Assembly: GCF_900496995.4 (NCBI RefSeq)
Contig: NC_044019.1
Coordinates: 2,914,001-2,978,000 of the forward strand
Length of the DNA: 64,000 bases
Source of the DNA: Aquila chrysaetos chrysaetos
Lineage: Eukaryota; Chordata; Aves; Accipitriformes; Accipitridae
Direction: 5' to 3'
In this document: piece by piece, positions 38,301 to 49,658 of the stretch
How positions within the stretch are numbered: the stretch's first letter is position 1
How the letters are laid out: each line of letters begins with the position of its first letter
The notes under the pieces: model-generated
What the model was told of the DNA's origin: nothing
Database searches by the model: none
The model's input: only the letters and a program-made list of their open reading frames with translations
Translations under genes and position numbers: made by a program

Positions 38301-41300
38301 GACAAATTTGTTACCTCCCTTTGGAAAGCGAAGTCTCCAATTAAAATGTAGTTTTTAAGAAAAGGAGGAGGAAAAAGTGATTAAATGGCTTAACACTACA
38401 CACAGGATTACCAGCCAGTCAGTCATATAAATAGCCAAGTGACACATGACAGTTCAGCTGCCTCCAAACTTGCACAACCCCACTCAGCTGGGCACGCCCT
38501 GGACCCTGCTCTGGGTATCTGGAAAACAGCCAGAGACTCTCAGCCATGCTGCGAGGTCTCTGCACACTCTAGAGCACCAAGAATGCTGTTATGCTGCAAG
38601 GAAACCCCAAAGATACAACTAGCCCTTGAAGAGTGATTTTTTGCATCAGCTGTGTAACAGCACATCACAGTGCAACAATGGCACTTAATTTTCTATTTTT
38701 TTCTCACACACGTTTATCTCTTCAGATGCTTTCCATTGACATATCTGTGTCAATACTTTAATGACATTAGAATGCTAATTTGCTATATTACACCCCATTT
38801 CCATGGCAATGGATGAATATCACAAATGCAGGATTATGACTTCACAGTAAGCTCAGCAGATGCTGTAGGCACCACAGACTGCAGCAAGCCCAAACACATG
38901 AAACAAAACAGACAGTGGGATGCCAGGCACATACAAATTCTTCACTTGTAGTGTTTCAGTACAAAACATCTAGCTCACTCAGTGTATCTGCAAGTCAGGC
39001 TTCGTCGTTAACTATTAACTCAAATTCTATCAGCATGAATACGTGCAAAACAATCCCACTAAATCAGACTACTGGAGTAACCTGGACTGTCAGGTTAGGG
39101 AAAGCAATCATCTGCTCAACAGATGAGTGATACATAGAAGATACTGAAGCCACAGATTTTCACTTTGCATCTTAACATTGTTGCTCTGAGAAGTTTCACT
39201 TTTACAGAAAAGCCCTCAACTGCAAAGTGGCAATGGAAACTTCACTAGAGCAAGTTTCTTTAACTGCTCTAAAGTTTTAGCTGCTGCATTTAGGCAGCCA
39301 CCTTAACCTCTACAAAATGCTGTCCTACTAGAACAGTACCTTGCACTGCACCTCTCCTAGGAAAGGTTTTTCTTCTCTAAGAACCAGCTAAGCCCTGCCT
39401 TAAATGAAGATAGTATCAGCTCACACCCTAGAATTACAAAATTGTTCTGATGTTGTTCCAGCCAGAACTCCAGGGCTCCAAGCTTACCTGCAGCACTCCA
39501 AGGAAGCTGGGCAATAAGGCTTTTTTCTCCTATACCACAGCAGCTCACCCCGAGCAATTTGTGCAGCCTGCAGCTGCTCCAGGTACCCCTTTTTCCTGAG
39601 ACCACACCAAACAGACTGCACACTAGATAAACTGTTCTGGCAGTGCCTGCTGCCTGCTCACCACTTATCTCTCCCCCAGAAACCACCCCCCCGACCTTCC
39701 TCCTGGCATGACAGGTACAGCTACCCATTCACGTGAAGGGGAAAGGCTGCAGGCACCCAAGCACAGGTGCCTGGGGCACAGTGCTGTGAGCCCATCTAAG
39801 GACTTGCTGAAGAAAGAGGACAGGCTTACTGCACATCTGCCAAATATCTCAGTAAGTGGCAACGCAAGAGGGATACGCAGGCATTTGGATAGGACAGCCA
39901 GACACCACAATCCCAGCATCGTCCCTTCACAACAGGCATAAAACCATATTTTCACCCCCAGAGCTAAGCTCAACCCTGTCTGGCCAGGTACAGAAGCATG
40001 TCTGTGTGGGAGCAGGACTGTTTGGCAAGGGCCAGCGCTTGCCCTGTTCTACTAGAATCAGCACAGCATGAATATCTTGTTAGAAAAGAAAGGAAAACAG
40101 CAAGAATTAGGACAGAATTAGAATCGGGCACCTCCTCCACCAGTGGAAACAGTAACATAGCTTTTCCAAAAACAGCAAAAGCCAGTTCAGCTACTTATGT
40201 TTCAGGCCCTTGCTTATACTGCATTCCTACCACCCTAGCCTCCTCCTGCAAGAGACAGCCTCGTTTTCTAGGAACCTGGTATCCTCCAAGTTCAGCATCC
40301 CTTGGATTACCCTGGAAAAGTACAATCTCTATCTTTTCCTTTTTCACTGGTCAATTAGAACTGACTCCTGGAAGTCCCTCTGAAGTACCTGTGTTTCCTC
40401 AGCAGCATATTGCCATTCCTGACCACTGGTTACAGAGGGGCTCAGGGTACATCACCCTCACCTCAACCTCTTCAGTCCAATTCACCTTCCCTAGGGCAGA
40501 ATTAAAAACTGCAAAGGTAAAAGCTTATACTGCATTAAAAAACTGAGTCTGCAGAGCTTTCAACCCATCTCTTCCCGAGACCTCTGCAGACCAAACAGTT
40601 CCACAAATCTACAAGAGTTTTAACACTATTTCCAAATACGAAGAACACTTGAGGATCTGCCATTTACACCAAAACCTCCCAATGTTCATTCAAGAAAACA
40701 GTAAACTTAGACTTGCAAGATTGATTCAATTTAAAATAGTGTTCTGACCAAGCTTGGAAAAATATCACTTCTGTTCTAGGAATCCCCTGACCTCACACAG
40801 TTCCCTAAGTCAGTGCCTTTTGTAGCCAAGTACCTCCCTGCATTAGTGAACTTTATTCACAGCAGCTCCACAGAAAAAAGTGACGGTATTTGCATTTCAA
40901 TAGCTCTCCTATTGAGCATCCAAGCTCTGCACCTCCAATCTGATCTGCCACTAGCCCCAAGATGCCAAATCAGACATTAAATTCAGTGCTAACATGACAC
41001 ACTAAACAGATCTAAGGATTATCAGCCTGCATATATAAAGATTTATTTCTATATCCTGAACACATAACAGCAGGTAACCCTGGCTCTGCAGGACAGATTT
41101 GGAAATCTATTTGTACATGTTTGATGACTTGCTTTAATAAAGCACAGCTATGTAAAGCTTTGCTCAGGCACCTCAGAGACAAGGCAGATTAAGGCTCACT
41201 AAAAAGCAAACCACTTGCTAGTCCTGGCTCAGAGGGACTCCTCTGTCCTGAGGAAAAGTGCAGCAATTGGAAAACTTGGCAGAAAGGCCAAAAGGGATCA

Positions 41301-44300
41301 CGTACTAAGTGTCAGCAGCATTAGCTTTTGGTTTTTAGCTATACAAGTGGCTATGCAGGGTGACATGCTCAAGGGAACTCTGTTAAGTTTAGCGAGAGCT
41401 GAAGCCACTACCTGACAAGCTACAAACAAGCACTGAGATTGAAACAGCAACACGAGTTTAGATGTATCTCCATCATCCTGAGCCAGAGAGAGACAAGGCC
41501 ACCATCAGACAAGTAACTCTGCTCACTATTAATCAGGCACGAGTAAGTTGCTGCAATGATCTGCATTTCATTTCAGAGCATGAAGCGATTAGCTGCCTTT
41601 CCAGGTCCGTATAAAACATACATGTAAGCCTGATACTGATACACCTTTCAGGATTGCAAAGCATCAATGAGTTAAAACACATTTTTATAACTCCTTTTAG
41701 AAGACTGTTTGCCTACATCCTCAAAACTCACACTATTAGAAGTCCACATGAAACCAATCAGCTTCTCCATTATTCTTCTTTAGTATCCCCAGAGCAAAAA
41801 ATTGCCTAAGTGGGACTTTAAAGCCACTATGAGATCATGCCTCCTAGCATATAGCACATCTTCAGCATAAACATTAAAGTCCCCATGCCAACAATTTCTG
41901 AATGCTAACACCTTTGGAATCAAATTATTGACAAAAACTGGTCCACTAAAACCAAAGCAAGGCTTTATTAACCTAGTAATTCATACTGGGAATGACTTCA
42001 GATGTTCTGCAAGCTGAGAATCCTCTTACAAAAACTACAGGAGCAGTCAACCTTAGGTATGAAGTTTAACCGAACAATACCTTTTCAATTCCTTGTGCTA
42101 AGGAAACCCCCTCAGGAGACGAAAGAAATTTGGCTCCTGCTGTAGGTTTTGTTGGCAATGGTTGTCTTCACTGAGGAAAAAAATCCTCCAGTTGTCATGT
42201 AAACCAAATAATTCCTAGTACAGGTTGCCACAGTTGTCATTATATAATGAAGGATGAGAAGGTATTTACCACTTAAAAGAAAGGAAAAAACAGTGTGAAA
42301 GTTTGACTTTGAAGGCTCAGCAGAGCACTCAAATCCTGTAAGCATCTGTGTAAAAGCCAACATAAACTACAGCAGTTCAGCCAGAAAACTGTAATTCCAG
42401 GGTCATTACTGCCACGCCAAGATTATAACGGCTTCTTAATGTTACTGGATTAGAAACCCAACCTTGCTTCTTTCCAGATGACGCTATACTCATTTCTCTG
42501 CATTACAAAAAGCATTTGCTTCAAACATTTTTTCAGCTGCTGATTAAAGCCTCCCAGCTGAGTCACTGCAGGGACTCACATGTCTAAATCAGGACTTGTG
42601 CTGCTGAGTCAGACCAAAGTGACAGAGCAGAGAAACAGTTACGCTGACAGATCTGACAAGGCCTTTTTTTTTTAAGCCAAAACACCCTTTCACAAAGGTA
42701 ATCTTCATAAGATATCTATTACAGTTCTGTTGCTGGGCATAAGACACATACCTAAGGCAAAGCCTGGCCAGCCAGGAAGGCTGACAGCTGCGTGTTTGGA
42801 GTGGAGAAGGGTAGTAAAATTATGCAAGTGTAAATGAATACACTTGATGAACTCTATCAGCCCTGATCTGCCAATTAGTGCCCACTGGGTACATTTCAAA
42901 GCTTCCCAGCTCTGAGCAAGCACTGGGCTAGATGACCTCCAAAGGCCCCCTCCAACCTAAGTTTTCCCTGTGATAGTATTACCTTGGTCAGTTACAATTA
43001 AAACCCCTCTAAATTTGAGAAGTAGTAGCAAAACAGACCCAGTGAACTACTAAGTTTCATTTGACAAGCCTTACTGACTATATTCTTTGGGTTTCTCCTA
43101 TCCAGCAGAAAGTTTCTCCATTTCATATACTTACCTGAAAACCCAGAGGAACTTCCCATCTCCTCCTGCCTCCCCGTTTGCACAGGCTCTGAGCTAAAGA
43201 CATATTCCTACAGCATCACACTCCTGCACTGCTGCTGCAAGAAAAACTACCAGCAGCACAGGAATGGTTACTGCTCTTTGCTGCCCTTGGTCTCCTCATA
43301 TTTTCTAAGACGGACCGAGTTGCAGGGAAATAGAGATAAACCACATCAAATTCACGTAAGTCACCATCCCCCTCTGGGGTGCCAAGTTGGTTCAGGCACC
43401 GAAGAGGAAACACAGGACTCTTCTGCAACAGTCACCAGGACAGTAAGCTTGGTAGGTGTCTTTCTCTGCAGGATCCATGTTCAACAAAATACCTGTGCTT
43501 TCAACACTATGCCCTCCAGGAACAGAAGACAGTTGAAGTAAACTGATTTAGTAGTAGTAGACATCAGACCAGTTTGGATCACACAAAGAAAATGAACCTT
43601 ACCTTGAGAAGAACAAGCTAGCATTGCTAAATCAGAGGTTTAAGACTCTAGTCATGTCCCCTGACAACGTTAAAAACTACATGCAATATTCAATCTATCT
43701 CCAGTTACAGTTACTGAGGCATTTCTTTAAAAAAAAAAAATCAAAGCATTTGTGATATTTTTGGACCTGGGGAGGAGGGGCCTGTAAGAATATGCCAATC
43801 ATCTTCTGAGGCTGCACACACAAGTCCATAGTGGGCAGTGGACATTAGGCTGACTACACGTTATTGCTTCATGATCCCACATTTCTCCAGAAGGCTTAAT
43901 AGTTGACATTTGTAACTCTCACACTCTTGTTATTTCTGCCATCAGCTACTCAATACAGCTCACAAGAACACACTGAGAGTGAAGTCCTGGAAACTTGATT
44001 CAGCATTTAGGTACGGCATGTCAGTTTTGAACATAGTTTCTTGTTGCTATCACCTACTTAAAACTGAAAAGAAAAATCTCTGCCCGCTTCTACATTCATC
44101 CTTCCATTGACTCTTACTTTATCAAACTGTCACCAAAGCCACTGCTTTAAGTGAACAAAAAAAAACATTCAATGCAATAGACAACAACAGTGTTAGGCAC
44201 TTCTGAAGTGTTGCAAAATCTAAAGTCTCTCTCTTCACCTAGCCAAGCGTATCAGCATTAATCACTGGTTTCCTTGTAAATGTAGAGTGTCACTTTACAA

Positions 44301-47300
44301 TTAGCAGTTCTTACATGAATTTTGTTCCTTCTGTCTCCCATTTGTGAAGGAGTTCCTTCACTTTGAGAACAGAAATTCTTCTGAAACTCAGATATGTAAT
44401 GCATTTTACAGCACTCTATAGATGTTTCTTCAGTCAATGCTTAAGAGCTTAAGCACTTGCTTTACAACACAGCATAAAGGTTCTTCCTGACAGAAGCTAC
44501 AGATATGGACCTATTAACATCTCTAGAGGATTCTCTTCTAGAAAAAGTGTGTCCAGGACAACTTTATGATTTCAGTTGAAACCACGGAAAGAGAAACCTA
44601 AATAATCTGTACTACTTAAATATAAATTAAATGAAGCTGGTTATAATAAACACATAAAAATGGTTGAATAGTTGACTTGTATACACTGTACAAAAAACCA
44701 GCTCTGAACTGCTACCAGAAATTAGCCAAGAACAGATTCTTGTATTGAACGTGTCACTTTGGTAGTTTTGCAGTGAATAAAAAAACCCCCAAACTTCATT
44801 TGCTCAGAAGACAACAGAGGGAAAAGGAAGCTAAAGAGCCGTGCTTACAGGAGAACAACTACTACATAAGAAGTCCTGTCAAATAAGCAGCAACTCAAGG
44901 CTTTTCCTCTACAGCCCTGGAATTACCCCAGCTGCTGTTAAACCCTGGAAAAGCAGCCAGAGTTCTGTCATCCTGTCACTTGTGCAGGTCTGTTTTGCAT
45001 GTTTGCTCTGCTGCTTTTATGCTCTCACACAGGTCACTTGAGTGTTTACTACAAATAAGCACACGCAGAGCCAGTTCTTTTTCAGAGCTGCCTTAAACCC
45101 AGCCTGCCACCCTCCCCTGGCTGGGCGCTTCGCACACAGTACACACTGTGCTAGTAAAACGCTTATCCATGCAGCTATTTGGCTGTCTGGTGCAGCAGCC
45201 ACCATTGGCTCGTTCCCTTCTGTTTTAGCTACCAAGAGCCAGTGATGTGATATCACTACTGGAATGTGCAACAGCTTCACTGATGGTGCTGGCTGTGGAG
45301 GGGGAAGGGAAAAGCAAAAATTCTCTTTGGGGAAAATCAACAGTCCTACAGCATACTTGTTCTTCACTAGAGTCAGCCTAAGATTTGGATTCCTTTTAGG
45401 CTGTCCATGCCCTGACGTAAAAAGAACCCACCTATTCCCCAGTCCAGTTCTCAATACACATTAATTTCAACTCTACTTCCTCCTGATCTTTTCACTCAAA
45501 AAAATCCGAGGTTTGGGGGCTTTAAGTCCTCTTCAATTTGATTTACATAGTCTGAGACATTCAGATTTCCTTAAGAGTGGACCGATCAAGTACAACAGTC
45601 TGTCACCTGAGGTTAGGGAGTCCTTTGTAACAGTTCTTAAAACAGACATTAACTCTTTGACTAAATCAACTCAAACTCGACCGACGAGGTATAGGAGGTT
45701 TAAAAACAACCAGAAATAGTCAGAGACAATTACAGAGGGCTATAAAATTCCAACAAGCTCATCCTTCCCAACATGTGCTTTGCTCCAGAAACAAACAGTA
45801 CTGTCTGATTTGCTAAGCAAATTTGAGTTTATCTGGACCTCACTAACACAATAGCTTAATGCTGAAAGGCTGAAGGAATTAGTACTTTCACTATTACACT
45901 ATTTTAATGATCACGCTCCCCTTTACAAAGTTCATGTTTGCTCTCCTGAACACAAGCAAACAAAGCAAAATAGCCAAATAACTAGTTAAATTCATCAGCC
46001 ACAGAAGTTTTGCTAAGAATAGAGCATAACATACTGCTCTGCAGGCTAAATAGCACTATAAAGGCATTTAGACATGTCATTTGCATAGAAAACGATGAAC
46101 AAACTGATGAGCATTTCTAACAACACAGGCAAGACCAATATCGCAACTGCTTACAAACACCTTCAACCTGCACCGTACAAGAAGGAGTAGCAACATTATG
46201 CTGCTGCTGCTTAGTCCTATTAACCTAAAACAAAGAAAAAGCTGTCTTAGTTTATTTAAAAACTTAAGAAAAAGTTACATTAGGATAATTCAAATGAAGG
46301 AAGTATTAAATTCTTGCTGTCAGAAAAATGCCTGTTTCAAACTCCAAGAAGAAACGGGGAGGCAGTGGTGGGAAAGGATGGCAAGCTCCAGATAACAGAG
46401 GCAGTTTTCAGACATTCACCAACAGGCCCGAGGACATTTTTCTACTCAAAGTTGCCAGTCGAGATTTTACATCTCAAGCTATAAATTAAGTTTTAAAAGC
46501 TGTTCTGGACTGGGAGGTGCTGCAGCCATTGCATACGCAGACTTGTGGCCACTGACTTTTCCTGGAACATCACAGGAGGGGTTTGAAGATGGCAGGAGAG
46601 TTTCTGACGAGATCATTTTGGTCAAGCAGCATCCCACCCCAAGGGGCATTTTTAAGAGTTCTGAAACAAGTCTGGTTAAAAGACAATATCGTGGGTAAAA
46701 ACTGATAAGACCTTAGTCCTTACTTCCCAGAGGATCCTTACTCTGCTTTATAGAGAACATGCCTGCTACAGGCTTGGCTTTCCCATTCACCTCATCCATT
46801 CGAACCCTGTCGGACTACGTGAAGCCTCAAGAAAAAAACATGTCTCCTCCCCGAGTAGGGAGCTTCAACTCCAGGCTACATCAAAAGTGACAAAAAAAGT
46901 CTGCTGTTAGTAAAGTACCTTTTGAAGGGCAATACTCAGGTATGATTTATTTGTAGCTCACAGAAAGAGCTATCTGCTACCTCTCTGAACCTTTAAGTAT
47001 ATGTAGTGGTACTGCTTATAAAGATGCAAACAAACTCCTCCACCACACTCCTTTCCTGCACGGTGTCAGGAGACATATTCGCTTATATTGTCCACCGCGA
47101 CCTGCTGCACAGGGACAGCCTCAGTAAGTTTATGTTGACACTGCCGCTGAAGTTTTATTTTATGAAAGCTACAACAGCCAAGGCCCTGCTGGGTTATTGG
47201 AACAGTAAACAGTTTAGTAGGATGTCCCTTGAGCTCGGTCCTAAACATTTACAAACTTCAGAATTTAAGCGAGCCAACGATCAGAGGTCTGACAGTATGC

Positions 47301-47988
47301 CACAGACACTTTGACGAAGCTTCAATCGCAGCAGTTCCTTTCCACCACCACTGCCTCTCAAGGCTTTTACCTTGCTGCCTACGGCACGAACAGCCCCCAA
47401 TACCCAAGAACCAGAATGCTACAGCATTAAATAACCCCCCCTGCTCCCCTCACTCTGCCCCGGAGCAGCCCAGAGACCGAGCTGCCCACCACCGAGTCTC
47501 CACTAGCGCTGCTTACAGCAGGCAACAACCCCCCCGCCCAGCAAAACCCCTGCTCCAGCCGCCTGGCTACTCGGCGGGGCAGAGCCCGACCCCTGCCCCG
47601 AGAAAACCCCGCGGCAAGACCACCAACCCCCCCCCCAACTCCCGCCGCCGGGTCCCCCCCCGAGCCCCGGCTCCGCCGCCAGGCCGCAGACAGCGGGCTC
47701 CGAGGGCCCTGCCCGGGGAAGGCCCCGTCGTGCCGGGGCCGGCAGCGGGATGACTCAGCGGCGGCGGCCGGGCCCGCAGCCCCCCGCCCCGCCGGGCCAG
47801 GCCGCCCCGCCGCCGCTGAGGGGAGGCGCCCGGAGCCCCGGTGAGGGGCGCGGGCGGTGCCAAGACAGGCTATCCCCCCTGCCCGGCCGGCGGGACGGCT
47901 CCTCCTCCCCTCTCCGCGTACCTCTCCCTCCCTCCCCGCCCGCTGCCGGGACGCCCCGGCCAACGGGACCGTGCCCGCCCTCACCCAT
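26377..47988 (-). CDS. KPNA6: KPNA6, importin subunit alpha-7
   Basis: Fourteen phase-compatible exons (minus order): 47988-47985, 35776-35643, 34895-34800, 34505-34406, 34071-33977, 32887-32756, 32526-32438, 31415-31316, 30299-30136, 29283-29205, 29110-28985, 28388-28261, 27749-27571 and 26561-26377, giving 536 aa, equal to human KPNA6. The importin-beta-binding region is near the N-terminus ([20 protein letters not shown] and [18 protein letters not shown]). Armadillo repeats follow, with the conserved WxxxN pairs that bind nuclear localisation signals ([64 protein letters not shown]). The acidic end ends [10 protein letters not shown]. It is the cargo adaptor for classical nuclear import. 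The METMASP start distinguishes KPNA6 from KPNA1/KPNA5. Exon 1 contributes only ATGG before the donor. Intron 1 is about 12 kb, more than half the gene. Confidence 0.97.
33505..33740 (-). mobile_element. CR1-like LINE 3' fragment, reverse orientation
   Basis: The text GGAATCTCAAGAAGCCATCT followed by AGTCCATCCCTCTGCCCC and, later, AAGCCTCCAATAAGGGAGGT resembles the reverse complement of the avian CR1 3' region (consensus ATCTAGTCCAACCCCCTGC, then a CCTCTAAGGATGGAGATT-like block). It is diverged and truncated, with no reverse-transcriptase frame. It lies in KPNA6 intron 5. The boundaries are approximate. Confidence 0.6.
34090..34147. repeat. 29-bp tandem duplication
   Basis: GTCAAAACAGTATATAGGTC plus AATGCAGG occurs twice in direct tandem (starts at 34090 and 34119), the second copy differing by one base near its end. 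It lies in KPNA6 intron 4, 19 bp from the acceptor of exon 5. Confidence 0.9.
35777..47984 (-). other. KPNA6: KPNA6 intron 1, about 12 kb
   Basis: No exon, RNA gene or nested gene could be supported in this intron. Composition is AT-moderate with short A runs. The only recognised element is the CR1 fragment near 42.9 kb. Near 46.8-47.9 kb the composition turns GC-rich as the promoter is approached. Confidence 0.6.
42885..42978 (+). mobile_element. CR1 LINE 3'-end fragment, forward orientation
   Basis: CTGGGCTAGATGACCTCCAA followed by AGGCCCCCTCCAACCTAAG matches the well-known CR1 3' end (GGGCTGGATGACCTCCAGAGG, TCCCTTCCAACCT), and a degenerate ATTCTATGATT-like end follows. It is 5'-truncated, as usual for CR1, and old. 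The left boundary is uncertain. Confidence 0.65.
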
Positions 47989-48180
47989 CGCGGCTCCTCA
48001 GGCGGCGGCTCCCGAGCTGCGGCGGCCACAATATGGCGGGCCGGGGGAGAGGGAGGGCGAGGGGATCGGACGGCGGCCGGAGCGGGACAAATCTTCTCCG
48101 CGCGGCGGGCGCCCCGCCCCTTAAGGGGGCAGGGGCGGGGCCGCTCTCTCCGGCCGGGCCCGCGGCGCTCGGGCGCCCCC
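47989..48180 (-). promoter_or_regulatory. KPNA6: KPNA6 CpG-island promoter and 5' UTR
   Basis: GC-rich TATA-less sequence upstream of the KPNA6 start. It holds an Sp1-type GC box (GGGGCGGGGCC near 48131) and a YY1-like CAATATGGCGGGC near 48028 on the plus strand. The true start site is not fixed. Confidence 0.6.
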
Positions 48181-48230
48181 AGCGGGCGGGGGAGGAGGGG
48201 AGGACCTAGCCTGGTCCTGCCGTCCCGTCA

Positions 48231-48400
48231 CGCGTGTCCTGTCCCTCGCGTGTCCTGTCCCTCGCGTGTCCTGTCCCTCGCGTCCCATCTCCCCGTATCC
48301 CACCCCTCACACCCCAGCCCCTCGTGCCCCATCCCTCACGTCCCGTCCCTTCCCCACCCCGTCCCCTCGCGTCCCCTCTCACCCCACGACCCTCCACGGC
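48231..48400. repeat. 16-bp minisatellite, decaying rightwards
   Basis: Three near-perfect copies of CGCGTGTCCTGTCCCT (starts at 48231, 48247 and 48263) grade into diverged 14-17-bp units (CGCGTCCCATCTCCCC and similar) to about 48400. It fills most of the gap between the KPNA6 promoter and the FAM229A 3' end. Confidence 0.85.
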
Positions 48401-48453
48401 CGACGCACCGCGCGCGCGCGGCTTTCGGACACAGAAATGCTCCAAGATGTCTT

Positions 48454-48459
48454 TTTATT
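48454..48459 (-). terminator. FAM229A: FAM229A polyadenylation signal
   Basis: AATAAA on the minus strand (plus tttatt), 86 bp downstream of the FAM229A stop codon. It is the first canonical signal after the stop. Confidence 0.75.
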
Positions 48460-48544
48460 ATAAAGTCCGTCACCAATCTCTGTCCTTGGCAGTTCCGCAG
48501 CTCCGGGGCTGGCTGCGGGCGGCGCGGCGCTGGCGCGGGGGGCG

Positions 48545-49300
48545 TTAGGTGGTGCGAGGCCTGCCGCTCCCTCCCATGGCGATGAAGACGTCAATGGGGA
48601 CGTTGGGCAGCGTCAGGCAGTGGCTGCCGGGGCATCGCCGCAGCTGCCTGCGGGGAGAGAGCAGCAGCGTGAGCCCAGCGGCACGGCACGGCACGGCACG
48701 GCACGGCATGGGCCAGCATGGCATGGCATAGCACAACCTGGCACGGCATGGCAAGGTGTTGTCCAATATGGCACGGCATATGGCGTTTTCCAATATGGCA
48801 CGGCACGGCACGGCACGGCACGGCATGGGCCAGCATGGCATGGCATAGCACAACCTGGCACGGCATGGCATAGCACGACCTGGCACGGCATGGCATGGTG
48901 TTGTCCAATATGGCATGGCATATGGTGTTTTCCAATGTGGCACGGCACATCACGTCACAGGACGCTGCCTGCCAGGATAAAGCCCGCCGGCAGCAGCCGG
49001 CAGGCAAGCAGGGAGCCAGCCTGCCCTGCCGCAGGACAAGGAGGGGTTCGAGCCATCAGACGATGCTTTGGGGAGCAAAACAAGCCATGTTTGCCAGAGC
49101 AGGGACCTGTGCGATCGCGACACGGCGTGGCTGCGCCAGGGCCAGACCCTGCACCCCACAGGGTCTCCTGGCCCCCCTTACCTTCCCACAGACCGCTCAG
49201 CGCCTACCGGCTCCTGCGTTTCGGGAGGCACAGCTGAGCTGGGACAGTCGCCTGCCTCGATGGGGAACCTCCGAGCCTGCGGTGTCTGCTGGGAGTTCAT
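48545..49300 (-). CDS. FAM229A: FAM229A, small conserved protein of unknown function
   Basis: Two exons (minus order): 49300-49182 and 48647-48545, giving 73 aa. The N-terminal part contains ARRFPIEAGDCPSS, the FAM229 signature. The second exon encodes the strongly conserved LRRCPGSHCLTLPNVPIDVF and ends GGSGRPRTT. The exon 1 donor (ggaag|gtaagg) and exon 2 acceptor (ccccgcag|gcagc) are in matching phase, the split codon giving Arg. The family (FAM229A/FAM229B) has no known biochemical role. An upstream extension of the same frame is open but lacks similarity, so the ATG before NSQQTPQ was chosen. Human FAM229A is longer at the N-terminus. The intron contains an unusual tandem repeat. The ATG faces the TSSK3 ATG 358 bp away. 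Confidence 0.9.
48680..48950. repeat. Two-level GGCAC/GGCAT tandem repeat in FAM229A intron
   Basis: Level one is a 5-bp array, (GGCAC)4-5, passing into GGCAT variants. Level two is a longer unit of about 117 bp: the GGCAC run, then GGGCCAGCATGGCATGGC, ATAGCACAACCTGG, then TGTTGTCCAATATGGC and a GTTTTCCAATAT block. It is present twice (starts about 48680 and 48797), the second copy carrying a 25-bp internal duplication around ATAGCACGACC. It yields spurious MPCRAVPCRA-type ORFs on the minus strand and ARHGTARHG-type ORFs on the plus strand. Confidence 0.93.
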
Positions 49301-49658
49301 GGCCGGGCCCTGGATGCGTCTGACCGGAGGGGAGTGGGTGGATGAGCTGGGAGAACACGAGACCCCTGGCAATGATGAAAGCACAGGGCGAACGTGGGGG
49401 GACCCCAGCCAGCCCCGTAACCTCTGCAGTGCCCACCCCAAGAGCCCCCGCTCACGGACAAGGCGTTCCAGCCTGTCCCCCAACCTCGCTGCACATCTGC
49501 CACCCAACTGACACGGCGTCGGCTGCATCACAATAGCAACTCCAGGTTTTAAAAGGTCCCTCTGTGCCCCCCCCCCCCGGGTGCTGCAGGTGCTGAGATG
49601 CTGTTGAGTCGCTGAGGGATGAACTGAGGGAGCGAAGGGTCCCAGCCCATGCAAGGAC
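49301..49658. promoter_or_regulatory. Shared FAM229A/TSSK3 divergent promoter region
   Basis: The 358 bp between the two start codons must hold both 5' UTRs and core promoters if no upstream non-coding exons exist. It is less GC-rich than the housekeeping promoters, with no TATA box. A run of C lies at about 49568-49580. A half X-box-like TAGCAAC lies near 49534. Confidence 0.55.

Noticed and set aside
26377-47988. KPNA5 or KPNA1 instead of KPNA6
   Set aside because: Paralogues are similar, but the METMASP start, the [10 protein letters not shown] end, the 536-aa length and the TXLNA/CCDC28B neighbours point to KPNA6.
47857-48585. 242-codon plus-strand frame and neighbours across the KPNA6 promoter
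   Set aside because: It spans a CpG island and a minisatellite; the composition is low-complexity Pro/Ser/Arg with no homology.
49045-49056. tRNA B-box-like GGTTCGAGCC
   Set aside because: No A box at the right distance and no cloverleaf stems could be drawn around it.
48545-49237. Cys/Pro/Met-rich and Arg/His/Gly-rich repeat proteins on both strands
   Set aside because: They are translations of the GGCAC/GGCAT repeat, kept open by its composition. Only the terminal FAM229A exon inside this span is real.
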